A stretch of DNA of 57,033 nucleotides from an uncultured Actinomycetes bacterium (GTDB lineage Bacteria > Actinomycetota > Thermoleophilia > Solirubrobacterales > 70-9), in assembly GCA_946482365.1 (NCBI GenBank), contig CAMLQY010000011.1:1-57033 (forward strand), given 5' to 3'. Below the pieces are notes generated by a model, which ran no database searches, had not been told where the DNA came from, and saw nothing but the letters and a program-made list of their open reading frames with translations. Of the stretch, positions 36,444 through 42,910 are shown one piece after another (positions within the stretch are counted from its first letter, which is position 1; every line of letters starts with the position of its first letter). The position numbers were made by a program, and so were the translations under genes.

Positions 36444-36986
36444 ATGGAGGTGGGCTTCGAGTCCGACGTCCCTTACGTCTGCGACTTCGAAGAGGGGGAC
36501 AAGGTCGTCTATCCCCATCACGGCGCTGGCCTGGTACTGAAGAAGGAGTCTCGTGAGCTGATGGGGGAGGAGCGGGACTACCTGACGATCAAGATCCTCC
36601 ACAACGAACTCACGGTGATGGTCCCCTGCGAGAACGCCGGCGTCGCCGGCCTTCGGCGGGTCATCGACGAGGTGGAAATCAAGAAGGTCACGGACGTCCT
36701 CACCGATGAGGTGTCCGACATGCCGAAGAACTGGAACCGGCGCTTCAAGTACAACCGCGAGAAGATCAAGACCGGCGACGTGTTCGAGCTGGCCGAGGTT
36801 GTCCGCAACCTCGCGATCCGCGAGATGGAAAAGGGCCTCTCCACCGGCGAGAAGCAGATGTACACGCGGGCGAAGAAAATCCTCGCCTCGGAGTTCATGT
36901 ACGCGCTCGACAAGGACGAGGAGGGCGCAGAGGAATACCTCGACGGCTTGCTGGAGGAGCGCTTCGCCGCCACGGCGACCGCGTAG
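36444..36986 (+). CDS. carD: CarD-family RNA polymerase-binding regulator (180 aa; start may be ATT 36420)
   Basis: Stabilises open promoter complexes by binding the RNA polymerase beta subunit. Seen: N-terminal RID/Tudor-like domain (EEGDKVVYPHHGAGLVL), then a helical DNA-binding domain with PKNWNRRFKYNREKIKTGD and YTRAKKILASEFMYAL. Start: ATG 36444 has GGAGG only 2 nt upstream, too close. Eight codons earlier an in-frame ATT (36420) has AAAGGAG (36407-36413) at an ideal 6 nt. No other start exists between the disA stop and 36444. The extended N-terminus ISELAEEA resembles family members with a short helix there (recall). Confidence 0.93.
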   Translation: MEVGFESDVPYVCDFEEGDKVVYPHHGAGLVLKKESRELMGEERDYLTIKILHNELTVMVPCENAGVAGLRRVIDEVEIKKVTDVLTDEVSDMPKNWNRRFKYNREKIKTGDVFELAEVVRNLAIREMEKGLSTGEKQMYTRAKKILASEFMYALDKDEEGAEEYLDGLLEERFAATATA

Positions 36987-36996
36987 CGCCGGCAGC

Positions 36997-37716
36997 GTCA
37001 CCGCGGTCCTCGCGGCCGCCGGCTCCGGGCAGAGGCTCGGAGCCGGCGGCCCGAAGGCCTTCGTGCCGCTGGCCGGAAGGCGGATGGTCGAGTGGTCGAT
37101 CGCGGCTTGCCGCAAGGCCGTTTCCGTGCGCTCGATCGTGGTCGCCTGCCCGCCCGGGCACGTCCACGACCTGGCGGGGAGCGACCTCGGCGTGGTCGAC
37201 GGTGGCGCCACGCGCGCTCAATCGGTGTCGAACGCCCTCGCAGCGGTCGAGACCGGGCTGGTCGCGATCCACGACGCGGCGCGGCCGCTGGTCACGGCGG
37301 GCCTGATCGAGGACGTCGTGGCGACCCTCCTCGCCGATCCCGACGCCGCCGCCGCGATCGCCGCGACCCCCGTCACCGACACGATCAAGCGGGCCACGTC
37401 TTCCCACAGCCCTGGGTGCAACGCGTTGGATGCCCATACCACGGCAAAAACGTTGCACCCGGAGGTTGAGGGGACGGTGGACCGAGGGCGGCTGTGGGCA
37501 GCGCAGACGCCCCAGGTCTTCAGGGTCGAGGCCTTGCGAGAGGCGCTGGGGGGCGATCCGGATCGCGTCGCGGCGGCAACCGACGAGTCGATGCTGGTCG
37601 AGGGGGCGGGGGGGAAGGTGCTGATCCACCCCTCGCCGGCGGAGAACCTCAAGGTGACGACGCCGCTCGACCTCAGGCTGGCGGAGCAGCTCCTCAGGGA
37701 GCGCTCAGCGCAGTAG
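36997..37716 (+). CDS. ispD: IspD, MEP cytidylyltransferase, with no canonical start and an in-frame palindromic insertion
   Basis: Transfers CMP to methylerythritol 4-phosphate in isoprenoid synthesis. Seen: AVLAAAGSGQRLG, GGPKAFVPLAGR, VHDAARPLV-like AIHDAARPLVTAGL, ATPVTDTIKR, LWAAQTPQVFRVE and ATDESMLVEGAGG, all intact and in frame. Two oddities. First, the frame has no ATG, GTG or TTG near the N-terminus; the codon where GTG is expected reads GTC (36997), 11 bases after the carD stop, so the start given is provisional. Second, after TIKR there are about 20 extra residues (roughly 133-158) encoded around a 10-bp inverted repeat (37414-37423 and 37451-37460). Confidence 0.85.
   Translation, partial: VTAVLAAAGSGQRLGAGGPKAFVPLAGRRMVEWSIAACRKAVSVRSIVVACPPGHVHDLAGSDLGVVDGGATRAQSVSNALAAVETGLVAIHDAARPLVTAGLIEDVVATLLADPDAAAAIAATPVTDTIKRATSSHSPGCNALDAHTTAKTLHPEVEGTVDRGRLWAAQTPQVFRVEALREALGGDPDRVAAATDESMLVEGAGGKVLIHPSPAENLKVTTPLDLRLAEQLLRERSAQ
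37414..37460. repeat. Palindromic insertion inside ispD
   Basis: Perfect arms GGGTGCAACG (37414-37423) and CGTTGCACCC (37451-37460) around a 27-base centre. The stretch encodes SPGCNALDAHTTAKTLHPE, which has no counterpart in normal IspD between TIKR and VDRGRLWAAQTP. Confidence 0.7.
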
Positions 37717-37866
37717 GGCCCAGACGAGCGCTGCGGTGAAGCAGAGCTGCCCGATCCCCAGAGCGACCCCGAGGCTGGCGGCGCCGAGCGCCCCGGCGAC
37801 CGCCGCTCCGCCGAGGAAGGCGCCGGCGAGGAGGCCGAGCTGGGCCCCGGCGCGACCCTCAGGCAC
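37705..37866 (-). CDS. Small two-helix membrane protein (53 aa)
   Basis: Reading leftwards from GTG 37866: a short polar start (VPEGRAGAQ), then two hydrophobic Gly/Ala/Leu segments (about residues 9-32 and 33-51) and an Arg end. It overlaps the stop of the DUF389 gene by 8 nt, so it should be cotranslated, and its last 12 bases overlap the convergent end of ispD. No function known; a partner of the DUF389 protein is plausible. Confidence 0.6.
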   Translation of the reverse strand: MPEGRAGAQLGLLAGAFLGGAAVAGALGAASLGVALGIGQLCFTAALVWALLR

Positions 37867-38809
37867 GTCCGGCCTCGGCGACGTGGCGCCGCCTGCGCCG
37901 CTCGAAGAGCGCTCTCTGCACGGACAGCGTGGCGACGCCGGCGAGGACGATCGCGGTGAGGTTGACGCTGAGCTGCAGCATCGCGCCCCGCCAGTCCGCC
38001 CAGTTGCCGAGTGCCGCCGCCACGCCGATGTTCGCCGCGGCGGGAATCGTCGTCACTGAGATCAGCACCCCGACCAGCGCACCCGACTTGGCGGAGGTGA
38101 GCGAGAGCATGCCGGCTGCGCCGGCGAAGATGGCGACGATGAAGGAGAAGGTGTCGGGCTCGGCGATGAACCGGGTCAGCGGGTTGTCGACGCTCTTGAA
38201 GCCGGAGTCGACCAGGCCGACGGAAACGCAGAGGAGTGTGAAGAGGAAGGCGGCGGTGATGCCGACCGGAAAGCCGACGGCGAGCGCCGCCAGCGAGCGC
38301 ACCGCGACGCTGCGACGCCGCTCGACGGCCGCCACGCAGAGCCCTGCCAGGGGCCCGAACTCGGGGCCGACGACCATTGCGCCGATGATCAGGATCGGCG
38401 AGCCGGTGAAGATCCCGACCGAGGCGATCAGGCAGGCGAGGGACATGAAGAAGAGGAAGTTGCCGCCCAGCTCGGTGGTCTCCGAGGTGCGGGCCTCGAC
38501 CTCCTCCCAGACGACGGCGTCCGATGGCACCCCGCGCGCCGCTCGCTCGGCCCGCTTGGCTGCGTCGGAGAGCTGCGAGTCGATCTGCTCGAGCGCGATC
38601 GAGCCGTCGCGCGCCACCCCAAGCTCCTTCAGGTCCTCGATCAGGACGCTCGCTTCCTCGCGGGCGATGTCGCAGAGGACGACGTCGCCGCGGGGCTGGC
38701 GGGCGGCGCCGGGCAGGAGAACCAGATTGGAGGTCGACGGTGCCGTTTCGAGCAGGTCGAGGACCTTCTGGCAGCGGTCTTCGGGGACGACGATCCGCAA
38801 GTGGACCAT
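37859..38809 (-). CDS. DUF389 membrane protein (316 aa)
   Basis: Family of unknown function. Seen: a soluble N-terminal domain (residues 1-110, ferredoxin-like, MVHLRIVVPEDRCQKVLDLL), the family hallmark GAMVVGPEFGPLAGLCVA in the first membrane pair, and five to six membrane segments to residue about 300 with a basic tail RRRRRR. TACGCT (minus strand, 38816-38821) lies 6 nt before the ATG, so it is likely leaderless. Divergent from the PHP gene, and inserted with it between ispD and ispF. Confidence 0.88.
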   Translation of the reverse strand: MVHLRIVVPEDRCQKVLDLLETAPSTSNLVLLPGAARQPRGDVVLCDIAREEASVLIEDLKELGVARDGSIALEQIDSQLSDAAKRAERAARGVPSDAVVWEEVEARTSETTELGGNFLFFMSLACLIASVGIFTGSPILIIGAMVVGPEFGPLAGLCVAAVERRRSVAVRSLAALAVGFPVGITAAFLFTLLCVSVGLVDSGFKSVDNPLTRFIAEPDTFSFIVAIFAGAAGMLSLTSAKSGALVGVLISVTTIPAAANIGVAAALGNWADWRGAMLQLSVNLTAIVLAGVATLSVQRALFERRRRRHVAEAGRA

Positions 38810-38815
38810 GGCGTC

Positions 38816-38845
38816 AGCGTATCCGCGCCCCGGGTCGCCTACTCT
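38816..38845. promoter_or_regulatory. Divergent -10 boxes, DUF389 / PHP genes
   Basis: TACGCT on the minus strand (38816-38821), 6 nt from the DUF389 ATG; TACTCT on the plus strand (38840-38845), 9 nt from the PHP ATG at 38855. Confidence 0.45.
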
Positions 38846-38854
38846 GCGCGTCCG

Positions 38855-39697
38855 ATGCTGACCGACTACCACCTGCACCTGCGCCCGGACGATCCGGGCA
38901 CGCTGCCCGAGAGCTTCTTCACCGCCGAGAACGTCGAGCGCTACCTGGCGGCCGCCCGCGACGCCGGGATCGAGGAGCTCGGCGTCTCCGAGCACGTCTA
39001 CCGCTTCACCCAGGCGCTCGACCTCTGGCGCCACCCGTTCTGGGAGGAACAGGCGCGCGACGACCTCGACGCCTACTGCGAGTTCGTCCGCGGGACGCCG
39101 CTGCGGCTGGGGATCGAGTGCGACTTCGTCCCCGGCGCCGAGGACCGCACCGCGACCCTGCTGGAGGCACGGGACTTCGACTACGTGGTCGGCTCGGTCC
39201 ACTTCGTCGGCGAGGCCGCGGTCGACCACGAGGGCTGGGACGTCTGGGATCGCAAGGGGGACGCGGACGAGGTCTGGCGTCGTTACTTCGACGCCCTGGC
39301 GGAGTGCGCCCGCTCCGGCCTCTTCGACGTCCTCGCCCATCCCGACCTGGTCAAGGTCTGGGGCGCCGGCCGGCCGCTGCCCGAGCGCGACCCGCGCCGC
39401 TACTACGAGCCGGCGGTCGAGGCGATCGCGGAGAGCGGGATCGCGGTCGAGGTCTCCACGGCGGGCCTGCGCAAGCCGGTCGGGGAGATCTACCCCGCGC
39501 GCGCGTTTGCCGAGATGTGCGTCGAGGCGGGGGCGGTTTTCGCGCTTTCCTCCGACGCCCACCGTCCCGAGCACGTCGGCTTCCGCTACGAGGACGCTGT
39601 CGGGTTCCTCGGCGAGCTGGGGGTGGAGGAGATCTGTGCCTTCGAGAGCCGCCGGCGACGGCTGGAGCCGCTCGGCGCCGCGGTGCGCGAGGATTGA
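38855..39697 (+). CDS. PHP-domain phosphatase, histidinol-phosphatase-like (280 aa)
   Basis: Metal-dependent phosphoesterase of the PHP group, HisJ/HisK-like. Seen: DYHLHL (metal ligands), GVSEHVYRF, GIECDFVPG, GSVHFVGE, VLAHPDLVK and ALSSDAHRPEHVG, which together supply the trinuclear site. Length fits histidinol phosphatase, but the window has no his operon to confirm the role. Start ATG 38855. Four bases before ispF. Confidence 0.85.
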   Translation: MLTDYHLHLRPDDPGTLPESFFTAENVERYLAAARDAGIEELGVSEHVYRFTQALDLWRHPFWEEQARDDLDAYCEFVRGTPLRLGIECDFVPGAEDRTATLLEARDFDYVVGSVHFVGEAAVDHEGWDVWDRKGDADEVWRRYFDALAECARSGLFDVLAHPDLVKVWGAGRPLPERDPRRYYEPAVEAIAESGIAVEVSTAGLRKPVGEIYPARAFAEMCVEAGAVFALSSDAHRPEHVGFRYEDAVGFLGELGVEEICAFESRRRRLEPLGAAVRED

Positions 39698-39701
39698 GCC
39701 G

Positions 39702-40157
39702 ATGAGCGTCGGCATCGGCTACGACAGCCACCGCTTCGCCGAGGGACGTCGCCTGGTCCTCGGCGGGGTCGAGATCGAGCACACGCGGGGCCTCGCCGGC
39801 CACTCCGACGCCGACGTCCTCACCCACGCCGTGATCGACGCCCTGCTCGGCGCCGCCGGCATGGGGGACATCGGCACACTCTTCCCCGACGACGAGGATC
39901 GCTGGCGCGACGCCGACTCGATCGACCTGCTGCGTACGGTGGTCGGCACCGTCTCCGGCCGGATCGTCAACGTCGACGCGACCCTCGTCTGCGAGGAGCC
40001 GCGCATCGGCCCCTTCCGCGCGGAGATGGAGCGGGTCCTGGCCGAGGCGACCTCGGCCAGGGTCAGCGTCAAGGCGACCACCAACGAGGGCATGGGCTGG
40101 ATCGGGCGCGGCGAGGGCATCGCATGCATCGCGGTGGCCTCCCTCGATAGCGAATAA
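39702..40157 (+). CDS. ispF: IspF, 2-C-methyl-D-erythritol 2,4-cyclodiphosphate synthase (151 aa)
   Basis: Cyclises the MEP-pathway intermediate with release of CMP; zinc-dependent trimer. Seen: GIGYDSHRF (Asp8 and His10 as zinc ligands), GLAGHSDADVLTHAVIDALLGA (His42 region, cited in part as LAGHSDADVLTHA), GDIGTLFPD and the C-terminal KATTNEGMGWIGRGEGI. Normal length. Separated from ispD by the DUF389 and PHP genes, unlike the adjacent pair in Bacillus. The TAA stop is part of the hexamer TAACCT, 10 nt before the acyl-CoA ligase ATG. Confidence 0.95.
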   Translation: MSVGIGYDSHRFAEGRRLVLGGVEIEHTRGLAGHSDADVLTHAVIDALLGAAGMGDIGTLFPDDEDRWRDADSIDLLRTVVGTVSGRIVNVDATLVCEEPRIGPFRAEMERVLAEATSARVSVKATTNEGMGWIGRGEGIACIAVASLDSE

Positions 40158-40170
40158 CCTTCTCGCTCCG

Positions 40171-41835
40171 ATGGGGAAACTCGGCTCCATAGCTACCGGC
40201 GCGCGGCAATCGCTCGCCGACACGGTCTTCGAGGCGAAGGTCCTGCGCGAGGCCGGGATCCTCGGCTTCTCGCGGCCCGACAGGGCAGCAAAGGTCGCGG
40301 CGACCTTCCTGCGCTGGGGCGCCTCTCCGGCGACCGGCGTCGCCACCGCCGCCCACAAATACCCGCACGAGACCTTCATCGTCGACGAACGGGGCTCACT
40401 CAGCTTCGAGCGCGTCCAGCGCCGCACGAACGCCCTCGCCCATGCCTTCGCCGGGATGGGGATCGGCTACGGAGACGGGATCGGGATCATGTGCCGAAAC
40501 CACCGGGGGTTCATCGAGGCTACCGTCGCGGCGGCCAAGCTCGGCGCCAGCGCGCTCTACCTGAACACGATGTTCGCCGGCCCCCAGCTGGTCGAGGTGA
40601 TGCGGCGCGAGGGGCCGAAGGCGCTGGTCTACGACGAGGAGTTCGCCAGCCTGCTGGACGGCGTGGACGGGGGCGTCGAGCGGATCGTCGCCTGGGCCGA
40701 CGGGGAGCCGGAAGGACAATCCCTGGAGTCCTTGATCGCCGCCAACGACGACTCGAACCTGAAGCCTCCGCCCGACAAACCGCGCTTCGTCATCCTCACC
40801 TCGGGCACCACCGGCACCCCGAAGGGAGCGCAGCGCTCCAGCCCCGACGGACTGCTCTCGCTGGCGGCGCTGATCGACAGGATCCCCTTTCGCGCTCGCG
40901 AGACGATGATGATCGCGGCGCCGCTCTTCCATTCCTGGGGCTTCTTCCACTTCGTGATGAGCCTGCCGACCGCTTCGACGATCGTGCTGCGCCGTCGTTT
41001 CGACGAGGAGGGGACGCTGGGCGCGATCCAGGAGCATCGCGCCCAGGTGCTCGCCGTCGTGCCGGTGATGCTGCAGCGCATCCTCCAGCTACCGCGGGAG
41101 ACGCTCGACGCATACGACCTCTCCTCGCTGCGGATCACCTCGGTCTCCGGCTCGTCCCTTCCGGGCGAGCTGGCCACGGAGTGGATGGACCGCTTCGGCG
41201 ACACCGTCTACAACCTCTACGGCTCGACCGAGGTCGCCTACGCGACGGTCGCCACCCCCGAGGACCTTCGAGCGGCGCCGGGCACCGCGGGGAAGGCGCC
41301 ACGTGGCACGGTGGTCAGGCTCTACGACGAGGCGGGGCAGGAGGTCCCGACCGGAGAGGTCGGGCGGATCTTCGTCGGCAACGAAATGTCCTTCGAGGGC
41401 TACACCGGCGGCGGCGGCAAGGAGGCGATCGACGGGCTGCTCTGCAGCGGCGACGTCGGCCACGTCGACTCCGCCGGCCGCCTCTTCATCGACGGCCGCG
41501 ACGACGAGATGATCGTCTCCGGCGGCGAGAACGTCTTCCCGCGCGAGGTCGAGGACCTGCTCGCCGACCACGGCGAGGTGGTCGAGGTCGCGGTGATCGG
41601 GGTGGAGGACGAGGAGTTCGGCCAGCGGCTGAAGGCCTTCGTCGTGCTCGCCGCCGAGGCCAGGGTCTCCGAGGAGGACCTGCAGGCCCATGTCAAGGCC
41701 AACCTCGCCTCCTACAAGTCGCCGCGCGAGATCGAGTTTCTGGACGAGCTGCCGCGAAACGCGACGGGGAAGGTGTTGAAGCGGGAGCTGCGGGAGCGTG
41801 AGGCCGAGGGGTCTGCGGAGAGCCCGTCCCGGTAG
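40171..41835 (+). CDS. Acyl-CoA synthetase (AMP-forming), fatty-acid type (554 aa)
   Basis: ANL-superfamily ligase that adenylates a carboxylic acid and passes it to CoA. Seen: P-loop-like TSGTTGTPKG, the acyl pocket AAPLFHSWGFFHF, NLYGSTEVAYAT, GDVGHVDSAGRLFIDGRDDEMIVSGG and the C-terminal catalytic Lys in PRNATGKVLKREL. An N-terminal extension of about 60 residues precedes the usual start. The final codons and the TAG stop (41833-41835) lie inside the left arm of a family 2 palindromic element, so the element supplies the C-terminus. Confidence 0.92.
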   Translation: MGKLGSIATGARQSLADTVFEAKVLREAGILGFSRPDRAAKVAATFLRWGASPATGVATAAHKYPHETFIVDERGSLSFERVQRRTNALAHAFAGMGIGYGDGIGIMCRNHRGFIEATVAAAKLGASALYLNTMFAGPQLVEVMRREGPKALVYDEEFASLLDGVDGGVERIVAWADGEPEGQSLESLIAANDDSNLKPPPDKPRFVILTSGTTGTPKGAQRSSPDGLLSLAALIDRIPFRARETMMIAAPLFHSWGFFHFVMSLPTASTIVLRRRFDEEGTLGAIQEHRAQVLAVVPVMLQRILQLPRETLDAYDLSSLRITSVSGSSLPGELATEWMDRFGDTVYNLYGSTEVAYATVATPEDLRAAPGTAGKAPRGTVVRLYDEAGQEVPTGEVGRIFVGNEMSFEGYTGGGGKEAIDGLLCSGDVGHVDSAGRLFIDGRDDEMIVSGGENVFPREVEDLLADHGEVVEVAVIGVEDEEFGQRLKAFVVLAAEARVSEEDLQAHVKANLASYKSPREIEFLDELPRNATGKVLKRELREREAEGSAESPSR

Positions 41836-41933
41836 GGGTTCCGCTTAACTTTTTCGAGAGGCGGCGACTGCTTGACGCTCAAGGCGCACTCGCGAAAAAG
41901 TACAAGACGCTCCACCCCTACCGGGACGGGCTC
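41820..41933. repeat. Palindromic element, family 2, copy 2
   Basis: A 114-bp hairpin. Perfect 19-bp outer arms (41820-41838 and 41915-41933, GAGCCCGTCCCGGTAGGGG and complement), asymmetric loop TTCCGCTTA / ACAAGACGCTCCA, inner pair ACTTTTTCG (41848-41856) and CGAAAAAGT (41893-41901), variable centre. Against the copy at 17910-18016, a C-G pair has become T-A, and the loop base A facing T has become G facing C. The T of the changed pair creates the stop codon of the upstream gene. Confidence 0.8.
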
Positions 41934-42012
41934 TTAAGGGGCAATCTCCCCTAATTGCGGCCTCGCGAGGGGGAAAGGCTAGCTGGGCTTCCGATGGCGG
42001 TTGTAGGTTGCA

Positions 42013-42888
42013 ATGCCAATGGGTGAGCCTGCGAGGCATTTGAAGGCGGTCGGCGCGGCCAACGAGGAGCTGCGCGAGACGGCTAGCCAGGCGCTCGAGT
42101 GGGTTCGGGTCAGCGAGGAGCGGGTTGCCAGGGCCGAAGCGCGCAACGAGGAGATCCGCGCCGAGCTGAAGGAGCGGGCGATGGCCACGCTGCGGAAGCT
42201 CGGAGACGAGGGGCGCGCGCGAATTGCCGCGGAACGCGACCGCAGGCGGGAGGCCGAGGCCCGGGCGGCTCGGGCCGAGGCGGCCCGCGACCGTGCCGAG
42301 AAGGCGTTCGAGCAGGCCCAGCAGCGCGCGCAGGGCGACCGGGAGGCGCTCGCGGCGGAGCTTGCATCCCTCCGCGCCGGAGCGGAGGAGTCGCTGGCCG
42401 CTGAGCTCGGGAAGGCGGAACGGGAGGCGGAGAAGCGCTACGAAGAGGCCTTCGACCGGGCCAAGCTCGATGCGGACCAGCGCGTGGCGGCGGCCGAGCA
42501 GCGCGCCGCCGAAGCCGAGGCCGCCGCGAGCGAGGCGCACGAGCTCGCCCTCCGTCTCGAGGCCGAGATCGAGGAGCGCGTGATGCAGGGCACCGAGGAC
42601 GTCCGGCGCGAAGCCGAGGAGCGCGTGCGATCGCTGGTCGAGAAAGTAGAAGGCGAGGCGGTCGAGCAGGCACGAGCGCGGGCCGAGGAGGTCCTGAAGG
42701 CCGAGTCCGAGCGGATCAGGGTGCAGGCCGAGCAGCGCGAGGAGCGGGTCCGCCGCGCCGCCGAGGACGAGATCAAGGCAACCGCCTCGCGGGCACGCCG
42801 AGAGGCCCTCGCCGCCGCCGATGCGACGGCTCCCTCCTGGGCCCGGCGGGAGTCCGCCGGCACGGGCTCCGGATACCGAACCTTTTAG
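42013..42888 (+). CDS. Long coiled-coil protein, Ala/Glu/Arg-rich (291 aa)
   Basis: No family named. Residues about 15-275 form one near-continuous charged helix of Ala, Glu, Arg and Lys with heptad spacing; there is no membrane segment or catalytic motif. The end is polar and Gly/Ser-rich. Such proteins often scaffold or brace the cell envelope or chromosome; a DivIVA-like role is a guess only. ATG 42013 or ATG 42019 could start it; TAGGTT (42004-42009) lies 9 nt before the latter. Ends 22 bases before cysS. Confidence 0.75.
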   Translation: MPMGEPARHLKAVGAANEELRETASQALEWVRVSEERVARAEARNEEIRAELKERAMATLRKLGDEGRARIAAERDRRREAEARAARAEAARDRAEKAFEQAQQRAQGDREALAAELASLRAGAEESLAAELGKAEREAEKRYEEAFDRAKLDADQRVAAAEQRAAEAEAAASEAHELALRLEAEIEERVMQGTEDVRREAEERVRSLVEKVEGEAVEQARARAEEVLKAESERIRVQAEQREERVRRAAEDEIKATASRARREALAAADATAPSWARRESAGTGSGYRTF

Positions 42889-42895
42889 AGCCGTT

Positions 42896-42901
42896 TAGCA
42901 T
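42896..42901 (+). promoter_or_regulatory. -10 box of cysS
   Basis: TAGCAT, 9 nt before ATG 42911. Confidence 0.4.
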
Positions 42902-42910
42902 TCCGCACCC

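Noticed and set aside
36997..37716. ispD as a pseudogene, because it lacks a start codon and holds an insertion.
   Set aside because: All catalytic motifs are intact and in frame, and ispF is present; loss of an essential MEP gene is less likely than an unusual start.
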